64,000 nt of DNA, from positions 31,514 to 95,513 of the forward strand of contig CALLBO010000004.1 of NCBI GenBank assembly GCA_937998875.1. Direction: 5' to 3'. A program made the translations under genes and the position numbers. The number at the start of each line of letters is the position of its first letter. Positions within the stretch are counted from its first letter, which is position 1. This DNA comes from an uncultured Granulosicoccaceae bacterium (GTDB lineage: Bacteria > Pseudomonadota > Gammaproteobacteria > Granulosicoccales > Granulosicoccaceae). The notes under the pieces are model-generated. The model ran no database searches and was not told the DNA's origin. It worked only from the letters and a program-made list of their open reading frames with translations. Positions 18,388 through 27,119 of the stretch are shown here, in pieces.

Positions 18388-19289
18388 TTTCGCGTAGGGG
18401 GATAAGCTGACCAACCGCTAGACTTTGCCCTTAAATTCGTTACGAGTACATACAACCAATACTTGAACAATCTCAAGGCGCATCCACCCTTTTATCTATA
18501 CGGACGTGTTCAGCTTGACGAGCGTGACATTGGTGGATGCGCGTTAAGGTCGTGCAAGATTTCACAACCTTCCACTATAATATTTCGAGCCCACCACTAC
18601 CACGGATGTGCTTATCCCCGCTACGTTGATATGTGATATGCGTAATTCTACAAGGTCCACGTAGGGGGGATAAGCGCACCAATCACCATAACCTGCCCTT
18701 AAACTCCTTCCGTGTACACGCCACCAATACTTGAACAGCATCAAGGCGCATCCACCATTTTATCTATACGAAAGTGTTCAGTTTGACGAGCGTGACATTG
18801 GTGGATGCGCGTGAAGGTCGTGCAGGATTTCACAACCTTCCACTATAATATTGTGAGCCCACCACACCACGGATGTGCTTATCCCCTCCGTTGATATGTG
18901 ATATGCGTAATTCAACAAGGTTCACGTAGGGGGGATAAGCGTACCAATCACCATGACCTGCCCGTAAACTCCTTCCGTGTGCACGCCACCAATACTTGAA
19001 CAGCATCAAGGCGCATCCACCATTTTATCTATACGGACGTGTTCAGCTTGACGAGCGTGACATTGGTGGATGCTCGTTAAGGTCGTGCAAGATTTCACAA
19101 TCTTCCACTATAATATTGTGAGCCCACCACTACCACGGATGTGCTTATCCCCGCTACGTTGATATGTGATATGCGTAATACAACAAGGTCCACGTAGGGG
19201 GGATAAGCGCACCAATCACCATGACCTGCCCTTAAACTCCTTCCGTATACACGCCACCAATACTTGAACAGCATCAAGGCGCATCCACC
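18388..19289. repeat. Tandem array of MITE-like palindromic elements
   Basis: Three full copies lie at 18532-18756, 18800-19021 and 19065-19289, each 222-225 bp, preceded by a 5'-truncated copy at 18388-18488. Each copy begins GGTGGATGCGC (GCTC in the third) and ends in its reverse complement GCGCATCCACC. Inside, GTGCTTATCCCC and a downstream GGGGATAAGC plus CTACGT/ACGTAG pair as inner arms. Copies are separated by a conserved 43-base spacer (18489-18531, 18757-18799, 19022-19064), giving a period of 265-268 bases. Apparent 60-codon frames inside (for example 18562-18744 and 19095-19277) are repeats of each other and not genes. No transposase is present. Confidence 0.9.
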
Positions 19290-19318
19290 ATGTCCCGCCT
19301 CAACCTAATAAAAAGAAA

Positions 19319-20578
19319 CTAACTCCAGAATTCAATAATCGAATCTATAGTTTCACGCTGCTTGGCGATTTTAATTTCTTTGGAGCCATGACAACTAATC
19401 ACTTTGGGGAACTGGCGGCTGCAGTGCCTTGACCAAAGTGAAAACGTGTTAGCTCCTGTGTCTTGTACAACCAGCAAATCACCTGCTGCGGGTTCCGGTA
19501 GTTTTACAGAACGTCTTATAAAATCGCCACCAAAACAGAGTGGCCCTGCGATATCACATTTAATGGGCGGTCCATCTTTCGGGTTTCCATCTTTGTCTAG
19601 CAGAAACATCTCATGATGCCAGTCACCGGGGTTGTAGCACTCGCGAAGGAACATGTCTGCTCCCATATGCGTGATCAGGTTTGTGTTTTTACCGGCCGGC
19701 TTTACGTATTCTATGCGGCTAATGCCCCACCCTGCGTTGGCGTGAACGTAACGGCCGAATTCTGTAATCAGTGAATAAGTACCATCGAACAAACGTGGTA
19801 ACGCTTCGCGCAGCGCAGATACGTAGGGTTCAATTTCAAAGGCTTGTTGATCATGATGGTAATTGACTGGAAATCCTCCACCAATATTTAGGGTTCTGAT
19901 TTTCGGTGCGCCGCAAAGTGTATTAATTTCATCAGCAAGCTCAAGAATCTTTCCAATGCCGTTGATGGTCGGGCTGAAGTCTGCAAACTGAGACCCCAGG
20001 TGGACATGCAGGCAGTCAAGCTCATTAAATTCACAGCATGCGGCGATTATGGCTGCGCGATTAGATATCGGTTCGCCAAACTTTGACTCACTGGTACCTA
20101 CATTCATATAGCCGATAGAATCACTTGATACTAAAGGGTTTACCCGTAGACCTAGTCGTAGATTGCCTCCTGATCTCGGGAATCTGGATAACTCGGATAA
20201 AGAGTCGCAGTTGATCCGAAGATCGGGGAATTCATTCAGTAGCTGTTGAATCTCTGATTCTGTTTTTGCCGGTGAATCGAAGACAATCCTTTCAAGAGCA
20301 GTACCCGCGTGCTGTGCAAGCATGACTTCGGGCAAAGATGCGGCTTCCATACCTGCGCCGAGTTCGTGGATGTATTTGAGCACTGAGACCAGTGGATTGG
20401 ACTTTACAGCGACAGCGTGCAAACTATCTTCTGGAAACGCTGCAACCAACCGTTGATACCGGTCAGCTATAAACGACAGATCCTGAAACAGTACAGCGGA
20501 ATCGTTTTCATCGATCAATCCACTTGACATCGCCTCATGCCAAACCCTGACAACGTGATCCTGACTTGCTACCTCCAT
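19319..20578 (-). CDS. PLP-dependent decarboxylase, ornithine/diaminopimelate family (group IV)
   Basis: 419-residue alanine-racemase-fold decarboxylase. PLP lysine is Lys59 in AVAVKSNP; the glycine loop NIGGGFPVNYH is near residue 235-245, EFGRYVHAN near 269-277 binds PLP phosphate, and the active-site Asp/substrate segment QDTGANTFSLWSR is near the C-terminus. It could act on diaminopimelate, ornithine, arginine-derived or carboxynorspermidine substrates, or on an amino acid in a secondary metabolite pathway; the usual DapC- or NspC-specific neighbours are absent. It is an orphan gene that ends just beyond the repeat array. Function beyond family is not asserted. Confidence 0.85.
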   Translation of the reverse strand: MEVASQDHVVRVWHEAMSSGLIDENDSAVLFQDLSFIADRYQRLVAAFPEDSLHAVAVKSNPLVSVLKYIHELGAGMEAASLPEVMLAQHAGTALERIVFDSPAKTESEIQQLLNEFPDLRINCDSLSELSRFPRSGGNLRLGLRVNPLVSSDSIGYMNVGTSESKFGEPISNRAAIIAACCEFNELDCLHVHLGSQFADFSPTINGIGKILELADEINTLCGAPKIRTLNIGGGFPVNYHHDQQAFEIEPYVSALREALPRLFDGTYSLITEFGRYVHANAGWGISRIEYVKPAGKNTNLITHMGADMFLRECYNPGDWHHEMFLLDKDGNPKDGPPIKCDIAGPLCFGGDFIRRSVKLPEPAAGDLLVVQDTGANTFSLWSRHCSRQFPKVISCHGSKEIKIAKQRETIDSIIEFWS

Positions 20579-20741
20579 TTTTTAGATCTCTTTGGCTGGC
20601 AATACAATGGCTGAGATGCAGTGTAATCAATTTCCATCAGATAATCTTAACCGAAAAAGCCGCAACTCTAGTCCCCGGGAGAGCAGGTCAAGTAAAAACA
20701 ACAGGCCGGCGCGTCAAGTATGCGCGACTAAACAGCGATAC

Positions 20742-20793
20742 TTGACCAGTTTTTTGAAATCTTCCGGATCCGGAACGTAGCGCCACATATGGC
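20742..20793. repeat. Dispersed repeat segment (shared with 27251-27303)
   Basis: The segment starting TTGACCAGTTTTTTGAAA, followed by a TCTTCCG / CCGGA / AGCGCCA pattern, recurs near base 27251 with few mismatches. Both copies lie outside genes; this one sits between the decarboxylase and the DUF1127 gene. Confidence 0.65.
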
Positions 20794-20856
20794 AAGTCAG
20801 CGTGTAAACCAATCACGTCAATCAAAATACAAAAACGCAGACCGGTACTCAGAACC

Positions 20857-21132
20857 CTATTCCCAAATCCGCATCTCCCGAACCCTATCCACCGGCAAAT
20901 CGTGTCTTCTACTCTCAGCATTTGCTTCGGCTCGACCAATCCCGATATCTCGTAAAATATGATCCGGCAAATCCGCAAGCTCTTTACGTTCCTGCATAAT
21001 GTCAGAGTTCAGCTGCCGTGTAGCCCACCAAACACGGAATGTACTGGTGACAGAAATCCAAAGCGCTTGTGGCAGACTACGGTGTTCAAACACGTCTTCA
21101 CAAGAAACTGCGCTATAGCCATTGCGATACAT
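20857..21132 (-). CDS. DUF1127 domain protein
   Basis: About 91 residues. The C-terminal half carries the DUF1127 (YjiS-like) pattern: an Arg/Trp-containing helix, then ELADLPDHILRDIGIGR near residues 52-68. Small Arg-rich DUF1127 proteins in other proteobacteria have been linked to RNA binding and phosphate or carbon metabolism; nothing in this sequence narrows that. ATG 21132 was chosen because GGAG lies 6 bases upstream; ATG/TTG codons at 21138-21147 overlap the ribosome site. It is divergent from the LysR gene at 21265 with 132 bases between, so it is a candidate target. Confidence 0.8.
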   Translation of the reverse strand: MYRNGYSAVSCEDVFEHRSLPQALWISVTSTFRVWWATRQLNSDIMQERKELADLPDHILRDIGIGRAEANAESRRHDLPVDRVREMRIWE

Positions 21133-21264
21133 GATCATCTCCATCAATATTTGTGAATGTGATCTACTCTCTGATCACATATATTGACTGTAGCTGCAGA
21201 GCGACCTGTAGCGTAAATGACTTCTTTTGATACCCCTGTTCACCGGGATTGATAGGTAGCGGAT

Positions 21265-22119
21265 ATGAAAGCTTTAAGAAATCTTGACCTCAGTACGTTA
21301 CGGAGTTTTGTCACTATTGCCGAGACAAAAAACATGACCAGAGCTGCCACGCGGCTACATCTGACTCAGTCAGCTATCAGTATGCAGATAAAGCGTGTTG
21401 AAGAGTCATTAGATCTGACGCTTTTTGAGAGAACGAAAAAAGGCATGGAAACTACCAGCGCCGGTGAGCATCTGCTGCACTATGCAAAACAAATGGTCGA
21501 GCTTAACGATGAAGCATGGAGTCGCCTGACCGCTTCAGAGTATGAGGGTAGAATAACGTTGGGAGTACCCGCGGACATCATCAATCCGCAGGTGCCCAAT
21601 GTATTGCGTGCTTTCAGCCAGGCATTTCCAAGAGTACAAATCACCCTGACCTCTTCACTGTCTCACGCACTACTCGATCAGTTCAACAATGGCGCATTCG
21701 ATGTCGTGCTGACCACTCTCAGACAGCCTGATAACAATGGAGAAGTAATAAGCACTCAAAGACTTCTCTGGACAGGCGCTATCGATGGCACAGCATGGAA
21801 TCGTCGTCCGCTGCCAATTGGATTTTCGCAGGGCTGTGCTTTTAGAAACGATGTGCTCGAGGCACTCAATGCAAATGGCATTGAGTGGTTTGATGTTGTC
21901 GCTGCAGAGGACGAGATTGCCGGTATTGCCACCATTTCTGCAGATCTATGCGTTGGTGCTGAACTCGAAGGAAGTGATTTATACGGACGAGAGTTCATAG
22001 ACCATGATGATGCTCTACCCCAGCTGCCTGACTACTCCATTGTTATGTATCGTGCAGAAAGATCACCTGACTCACCTGCAAGCGTACTGGGCGACTATCT
22101 CAAGGAGGCATACAGGTAG
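21265..22119 (+). CDS. LysR-family transcriptional regulator
   Basis: 284 residues. The winged helix-turn-helix lies at about residues 5-63 (LSTLRSFVTIAETKNMTRAA, then LTQSAISMQIKRVEE). The remainder is a periplasmic-binding-fold effector domain with ITLGVPADI near residue 96 as the start of the first lobe. LysR proteins usually act as tetramers and regulate a divergent gene; here that is the DUF1127 gene, a guess only. The effector is unknown. Confidence 0.9.
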   Translation: MKALRNLDLSTLRSFVTIAETKNMTRAATRLHLTQSAISMQIKRVEESLDLTLFERTKKGMETTSAGEHLLHYAKQMVELNDEAWSRLTASEYEGRITLGVPADIINPQVPNVLRAFSQAFPRVQITLTSSLSHALLDQFNNGAFDVVLTTLRQPDNNGEVISTQRLLWTGAIDGTAWNRRPLPIGFSQGCAFRNDVLEALNANGIEWFDVVAAEDEIAGIATISADLCVGAELEGSDLYGREFIDHDDALPQLPDYSIVMYRAERSPDSPASVLGDYLKEAYR

Positions 22120-22168
22120 TTGACCTGCAATACCGAGGGCTAACCATATACGGGGCTACTAGCCCAGA

Positions 22169-23038
22169 CTATTCAATCGGCAGACAAATTTCAGTTAGCA
22201 ACTCTGCGGGTGAAGTATCTTGTGGTGAATTTAAATAAATTTCACTACAGGGCTGATCCCTCACCGTAGCATCAGCAGACGCCAGCCACTTATAATACAA
22301 CCACTCATAGCCCTGGCTTAACAGGGCGTATGGGCCTTCATGAGTTAGCACCGCAAAATTCCCGCCAGGGTAATAGTATACCTCGAGATTATCGGGCACC
22401 TCGACGTCAGGCGACATGACAATGCCTGCAAAGCTTTTTAGTTCTGGTTCATCAGTACAATCCGGATCGGCGAGATATAAACCTGTCATTTGTGGAATAG
22501 GCGGCATGATCCCGGCTATTGCACACTGCGCCATTACGTTTTCAAACGTCACACCAATTGTCATATAGTCACCACGGTGCCATGCGCCAACCAGCCGCAC
22601 TGCAGGTTTTCGTTTTATCTCGACAAACTGAGCCCTTATATCGCCAGCATCCGATGAGTTGTCTGACAGTTTCGGATTCCCCCGCGAACCTGCCTGCGTA
22701 TGGCGAAATTTTCCGGGAGATATTCCGTAGAACTGTTTAAACGTTCGGGTGAAGGAATGAATTTCAGGATACCCTACAGAAGCACCAACGTCGGCTAACG
22801 GAATGTCGGTTCTTATTAGTGTTGCTGCGGCATTATGCATACGACAACGCTTAACGGTGGCGGCTGCAGATTCCCCGGTGATTGCCTTATAGATTCGATG
22901 CCAGTGATAAGGAGATAAATGAGCAACCTCCGCCAGACGATCACTAGTCAATGGCGCTCCCGGATTATTGTGAATGTATTCAATCACTGATCGTATTCGT
23001 TTCTGATATCTCGACCAGTTTGTGGCTGAATCATTCAT
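22169..23038 (-). CDS. AraC-family regulator with GyrI-like effector domain
   Basis: 289 residues. An N-terminal AraC/XylS double helix-turn-helix spans about 12-110 (LAEVAHLSPYHWHRIYKA and the second HTH ending FKQFYGISPGKFR). The C-terminal part (about 135-285) is a GyrI-like/BmrR-type ligand-binding domain, including the WYKWL-like aromatic segment (WLYYKWLAS) and a typical EIYLNSP ending. Such proteins sense hydrophobic or cationic compounds and activate stress or efflux genes. It begins 24 bases after the DUF2834 gene on the same strand and may be co-transcribed. Confidence 0.9.
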   Translation of the reverse strand: MNDSATNWSRYQKRIRSVIEYIHNNPGAPLTSDRLAEVAHLSPYHWHRIYKAITGESAAATVKRCRMHNAAATLIRTDIPLADVGASVGYPEIHSFTRTFKQFYGISPGKFRHTQAGSRGNPKLSDNSSDAGDIRAQFVEIKRKPAVRLVGAWHRGDYMTIGVTFENVMAQCAIAGIMPPIPQMTGLYLADPDCTDEPELKSFAGIVMSPDVEVPDNLEVYYYPGGNFAVLTHEGPYALLSQGYEWLYYKWLASADATVRDQPCSEIYLNSPQDTSPAELLTEICLPIE

Positions 23039-23062
23039 ACTTTACTCTCCTGTCCTGCGCCG

Positions 23063-23380
23063 CTACTGCCCGCTTACTTTACCAAATCGAGCGTAAAAGT
23101 AAGCAGGCAAGGCACAACTCAAACCAATGGTAAGATTCAACGCAACAAACAAATAGGGAGCAGGCATATTTAAATCTTTTCGCTTCTCACTAAACATAAA
23201 CAACCAGAAAGCGACTGAAGCAATCAGCAAGTCGGCAGTAAACCCACCCGCGGCACCATTTACAAATAGCGACTTAACAAAAAGTGGAATATTCAAACCT
23301 TCCTGTTGAAAAAAGTCAAAGAAGAATAAATACGGAATAACCGCACCCAGGATAGCCAGTACCAGATAAATATTTCTCAT
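23063..23380 (-). CDS. DUF2834 small membrane protein
   Basis: 105 residues with three hydrophobic segments: about 4-22, 45-65 and 75-97, with the charged loop SEKRKDL between the last two. The pattern fits DUF2834, small inner-membrane proteins of unknown function. A GGTGGG ribosome-site-like element precedes ATG 23380. The AraC/GyrI regulator follows 24 bases downstream. Confidence 0.8.
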   Translation of the reverse strand: MRNIYLVLAILGAVIPYLFFFDFFQQEGLNIPLFVKSLFVNGAAGGFTADLLIASVAFWLFMFSEKRKDLNMPAPYLFVALNLTIGLSCALPAYFYARFGKVSGQ

Positions 23381-23509
23381 GCTCTACCCACCTTTTGAGT
23401 CTCTCACACACAACAACTGCAATTCTCACGCTTTGTTTCTCATCCACCACGGTTCATAGATGCTTGCAACAATACACTTGTGAGCCTCAACGCTGACGAG
23501 CGTTGCACT

Positions 23510-23727
23510 GGTGGATGCGCGTTTAGATCGCACAAGTATTAAGACGGTTCAGACCTATAGTTTCTGCGCCCCCCCACAACCGCGGATGTGCTTATCCCCC
23601 TTACGTTTATTTTGACATTTGTACTTTGAACCCCGTACACGTAGGGTGCTTACCCACTGCCAGACTTTCCCGTAAACCCTTTGTGTGTACGCTACCAATA
23701 TTTGACCAGACTCAAGGCGCATCCACC
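23510..23727. repeat. Dispersed, diverged copy of the MITE-like element
   Basis: A single 218-base copy of the element found in tandem at 18.5-19.3 kb. It starts GGTGGATGCGC and ends GCGCATCCACC, and keeps GGATGTGCTTATCCCC, CACGTAGGG and ACTCAAGGCGCATCC. The middle is diverged from the array copies. The preceding bases also keep part of the array spacer (GACGAGCGT). It fills most of the 429-base gap between the DUF2834 and GFA genes. Confidence 0.85.
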
Positions 23728-23809
23728 GCCGCACTCTGCAAGTGCGATCGTATCTAATCGCCTCTCAGGTTTCGACAACGGCACATCAAACCGCAATTAT
23801 TTGAGCAAG

Positions 23810-24277
23810 TTACTGCGGCACATCCGGTGCGAACATCGCCAGAATCTGCGCCTCCGTCATGCGTTGACGTTTCGCTTCATCAGCAAACCGATACCAGCCA
23901 GGTTCACCATCAACATATACTTCATGATCAAACACAAGCACACTTTGATCCTCTACCGTACCGGCAGACAGAATGTATTCACCATCAGGCACCTCAGGTC
24001 TTGGCTTCAGGTGATAGTACAGGCTGGAGCCGCAGGTCTTGCAAAAGCCCCGGGCGGCCCATTCTGATGATTGATATTCCGATATCTGTTCTGCACCCTG
24101 AAATTCCACCTTGCCCTGAGCATGCGCAGACATAAAAGGCCCGGCGCTCCATTTTCTGCACATGCTGCAATGACACGCGCCTGCGCCGGATTTAAGTGTC
24201 GCCTGGTACGTTACGGCTCCACACAGGCATCCACCTGTTACCGGTTCCGCTACGTTGGTACTTTTTTCGCTCATCAT
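23810..24277 (-). CDS. GFA family protein (glutathione-dependent formaldehyde-activating / CENP-V fold)
   Basis: 155 residues of the GFA family, a zinc-binding fold with an N-terminal GGCLCGAVTY motif (about 14-23), HCSMC near 36-40 and FCKTCGSSLYY near 77-87; these Cys residues bind two zincs. The founding member was described as S-hydroxymethylglutathione synthase but most relatives have no proven activity. It is divergent from a glutathione S-transferase-like gene. GGGAG lies just upstream of two adjacent ATGs, so the start is 24277 or 24274. Confidence 0.88.
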   Translation of the reverse strand: MMSEKSTNVAEPVTGGCLCGAVTYQATLKSGAGACHCSMCRKWSAGPFMSAHAQGKVEFQGAEQISEYQSSEWAARGFCKTCGSSLYYHLKPRPEVPDGEYILSAGTVEDQSVLVFDHEVYVDGEPGWYRFADEAKRQRMTEAQILAMFAPDVPQ

Positions 24278-24475
24278 CCACTCCCGGATATCATTGCCCT
24301 AACCGAGATTCTATTGAAGCACATCGCAGGTTAACAAATCCTGCTGACTTTGATTCTGAAGGTCTTCCAGTCTTCGGTGGATTGCAATTTCTGATTGAAT
24401 AGCCGGTCAAACAGCGACAAACTCACCGCATAGACAAACCGCCATCCATAAAGCAGTAATCCACAGCGAATAATA

Positions 24476-25423
24476 ATGACCAACTCAGACGATCAAATCA
24501 TCTATCACGCCTATCCTCAATCACCGGTTGCTGAAAAAGTCCGGGTCGCGTTCGGCGTTAAAAATCTGAGCTGGCGCAGTGTTGAAATACCACGATTACC
24601 ACCCAAGCCACTACTAACCACGTTAACCGGAGGATACAGGCGCACACCGGTTATGCAGATTGGTGCAGATATCTATTGCGATAGCTTTTGCATTATCGAA
24701 GAACTGGAGCAGCGATTCCCGTCAAATAGCTTCTACCCTGACGCTGAAGCCGGCCTTGCGCAGTGTCTGAGTCGCTGGACAGATGGCGCGTTGTTCGAGC
24801 TGGCCGTCAAAATAGTACTCGGCTCCGCAGGCGATGCATTGCCGGAAGATTTCGCAGAGGATCGCGGCAGACTTTACCTTGGCGGTGATAACTGGGCTGA
24901 AAACCTAAAGCGGGCCAATGCGCAGTTACCGCATCTTGTGGCGCAGCTGAGAGTCTATTGTTCATGGCTTGATCAGGTACTGGGTGACAACCGTAAGTAT
25001 CTGCTGGGCAATGATGCAACCGCCCTTGATGCACAAATCTATCACGTGATCTGGTTTATACGGGGACGTTTTGCAGGTGGTGAAGCATTGCTGTCTGAAT
25101 TCCCCAATCTGGTTCGGTGGGAAGAAAGTATAGAATCGCTCGGCCACGGCTCGTCAACAACACTGACTGCAGAAGAAGCTATAGAAATCGCCGCTGCAAC
25201 GACTCCGAAAACAAAGAATTATGTACAGGATAACGACCCGCAGGGACTACAGGCCGGTATGCAGGTAAGTGTCGGGCCGGATGTCGAAAGCGGTGAACAG
25301 TTTGTTACTGGTACTGTCAGATACGCAGATATACATCGTATAACAATTATAAGAACATGTGACCAAACCAATACAGAAGTCTGCGTTCACTTCCCTCGAA
25401 CGGGCTATCGTATCGAGGTGTAG
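24476..25423 (+). CDS. Glutathione S-transferase family protein
   Basis: 315 residues with an N-terminal thioredoxin-like GST domain (about 8-85: YHAYPQSPVAEKVRVAFG, RTPVMQIGADIYCDS) and an all-helical C-terminal domain (about 95-240). The position that carries a catalytic Ser or Cys in many GSTs reads QSPVAEK here, so Ser17 is a candidate. An extra C-terminal tail of about 75 residues (240-315) follows, with a VRYADIHRITIIR strand-rich segment not usual for simple GSTs. It is divergent from the GFA gene. Substrate unknown. Confidence 0.82.
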   Translation: MTNSDDQIIYHAYPQSPVAEKVRVAFGVKNLSWRSVEIPRLPPKPLLTTLTGGYRRTPVMQIGADIYCDSFCIIEELEQRFPSNSFYPDAEAGLAQCLSRWTDGALFELAVKIVLGSAGDALPEDFAEDRGRLYLGGDNWAENLKRANAQLPHLVAQLRVYCSWLDQVLGDNRKYLLGNDATALDAQIYHVIWFIRGRFAGGEALLSEFPNLVRWEESIESLGHGSSTTLTAEEAIEIAAATTPKTKNYVQDNDPQGLQAGMQVSVGPDVESGEQFVTGTVRYADIHRITIIRTCDQTNTEVCVHFPRTGYRIEV

Positions 25424-25508
25424 CATTTCAAAAGTTCGCTGCAGCGCGGAAAGGTTTAGGCCAGCCTGTCTACACTCACACAGACATCAATCGATGCATG
25501 CAGTCGTC

Positions 25509-25567
25509 TATACTGGCAGTTGCCTATACTGGCAGTCAACTATACTGGCAGTTGCCTACATTGGCAC
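25509..25567. repeat. 16-bp tandem repeat
   Basis: Three 16-base units (TATACTGGCAGTTGCC, TATACTGGCAGTCAAC, TATACTGGCAGTTGCC) and a degraded fourth. The array covers the stop codon and last codons of the aldo/keto reductase gene. Confidence 0.8.
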
Positions 25568-26563
25568 GGGGGTATCGGGATGGAGCAACTCTGCTGTTTT
25601 TAAATCACTCCACAGAGATGCAGGTATATCCAGATTCCACCAGTTAAAAATATCTTCGACTTCACCACGTGAACGCGGGCCGGGTATTACCGTTGCAACC
25701 AATGGATGCGCAACCGGCATTCGAAGAGCCGCAGCAGGAAGTGGAACGTTGTGTGATAAACATACTTCTTCGATTTGCTTAGCCTTATCGATCACATCTG
25801 CAGGAGCTGCCGAATAGTTCCAGGTGTTGCCACCGGCCAGAATACCTGAGTTAAACGGGCCACCCAGTATAATCCCTGTGCCTGCTTCATCACAGGCAGG
25901 CAATAAGTCATCAAGCGGACTTTGTTCCAGCAGCGTGTAACGACCAGCCAGTAAGAAAGCATCCCAAAATCCATGCTGCATCGCTTGTATGCAAACCTCT
26001 TTTTCATTAACACCCAAACCAATCGCTTTGACATTACCGTTGCGACGCAATTCATCAAGCGCTTTATAACCACCAGTCATGGCGTCTCTTAATAAGGGCG
26101 CGTTATCCTCTGCCCCATGTTGAAACTCACCAATGTCATGCAACAGCAGTGCATCAATATGATCAAGCCCGAGCCGCTGAAGACTGTCTTCATAGGACCG
26201 CATAACCCCGTCATACGAATAATCATAAGTCTGTTTGAACGGGAACGATCCGGGCCACTCAACTGCTTCATGCTCCGGTGCCGGACCGGGCGAAAACAGC
26301 CGCCCTGCTTTGGTTGATAAGGTCCATCCGGTCCTGTCACGAAGCGCATCACCCACATAATGTTCCGAGCGACAAAAGCCATAAAACGGCGCTGTATCGA
26401 CGAACGTCATACCACCGTCGAGTCCAGCTTCGAGCGCACCTCGATTGTCTTCTTCTGATACGGCACGATGATTACCCGCCATTGCCGCGCAACCGAGCCC
26501 GAGTTCTGAAACCTCAAGACCACTTGTCCCCAACAATCGGGTTTTAATTTTGTTCACTGACAT
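25556..26563 (-). CDS. Aldo/keto reductase, D-threo-aldose 1-dehydrogenase-like
   Basis: 335-residue NAD(P)-dependent (beta/alpha)8 reductase/dehydrogenase. Catalytic residues are in TAPFYG (Tyr), STKAGR (Lys) and LLHDIG (His). The N-terminus RLLGTSGLEVSELGLG and the length fit the subgroup that oxidises D-threo-aldoses, L-fucose or pyridoxal. ATG 26563 starts at the usual family position with AGG upstream; a longer frame from 26599 is less likely. The gene stands alone, and its stop codon lies within the 16-bp tandem repeat. Confidence 0.88.
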   Translation of the reverse strand: MSVNKIKTRLLGTSGLEVSELGLGCAAMAGNHRAVSEEDNRGALEAGLDGGMTFVDTAPFYGFCRSEHYVGDALRDRTGWTLSTKAGRLFSPGPAPEHEAVEWPGSFPFKQTYDYSYDGVMRSYEDSLQRLGLDHIDALLLHDIGEFQHGAEDNAPLLRDAMTGGYKALDELRRNGNVKAIGLGVNEKEVCIQAMQHGFWDAFLLAGRYTLLEQSPLDDLLPACDEAGTGIILGGPFNSGILAGGNTWNYSAAPADVIDKAKQIEEVCLSHNVPLPAAALRMPVAHPLVATVIPGPRSRGEVEDIFNWWNLDIPASLWSDLKTAELLHPDTPVPM

Positions 26564-26599
26564 CAATAAATACCTATCGCCAAATGTTATTCGCTTCAC

Positions 26600-26963
26600 T
26601 CAACAGCGGAACGGATAACACTGATCGTTACCGTCAACATGCAGTTCTGCTGCAGTTAAATCCTGTAATAGCTCGTGTGTGATTGACGCCAGTTTTTCTA
26701 TCGGAATGCAACAGGAGTCTTTGATATCTATTACTGGCTGACAGGAAGACTGGCCGAACCACTCAGGACTCGTTGCATGGCTAACATACCACCAGAGAGC
26801 AATTATTTGATGTTACCAGAATACTGTAGACACAGCCGAATTCGAGGTGACCAAACTCGTAATTGTTATCTGAAATCTCGCGGTAACTACAAAATTGCGG
26901 CATAGCATCTTGATCAACTCTAACGACCCAAGGTATGTTTGTTACCTCACAACCGCTGACCAC
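26600..26963 (-). pseudogene. Possible frameshifted small gene remnant
   Basis: A first frame from 26963 reads through about 60 residues (containing VTNIPWVVRVDQDAM) and stops near 26781. A second frame, starting just inside that end, continues to 26600 with a protein-like, Cys-rich sequence (ALWWYVSHATSPEWFGQ, then SCQPVIDIKDSCCIPIEK). Neither half is convincing alone, but together they look like one gene with a frameshift near base 26810-26825. No family recognised. Confidence 0.3.
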
Positions 26964-26969
26964 AGGCTC

Positions 26970-27119
26970 ATGAGCAGACGCAGAAGCAAAAGCCCTTTGA
27001 AAAGAACTAAAGAGGCTTTCATAGGGCGGAGATCGTTCTTCAGCGTCTTCGGTATCCCTATAATAATTCTGCTGGTGGTATTCGTCGTTGTGAAGCTAGT
27101 AACAACGATCGCTGCCTGA
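26970..27119 (+). CDS. Small basic single-pass membrane protein
   Basis: A 49-residue frame from ATG 26970. The first 27 residues are strongly basic (MSRRRSKSPLKRTKEAF), and the rest is one long hydrophobic helix (FGIPIIILLVVFVVVKLV), the usual layout of a small inner-membrane protein with a cytoplasmic basic tail. An AGG precedes the ATG at short distance. Function unknown; the gene is plausible but short. Confidence 0.4.
   Translation: MSRRRSKSPLKRTKEAFIGRRSFFSVFGIPIIILLVVFVVVKLVTTIAA

Noticed and set aside
18532..19289. Integron attC-like or CRISPR-like array
   Set aside because: Unit length is over 220 bases, there are no GTTRRRY/RYYYAAC core pairs at proper spacing, no short CRISPR repeats with unique spacers, and no integrase or cas gene; the inverted-end element explains it better.
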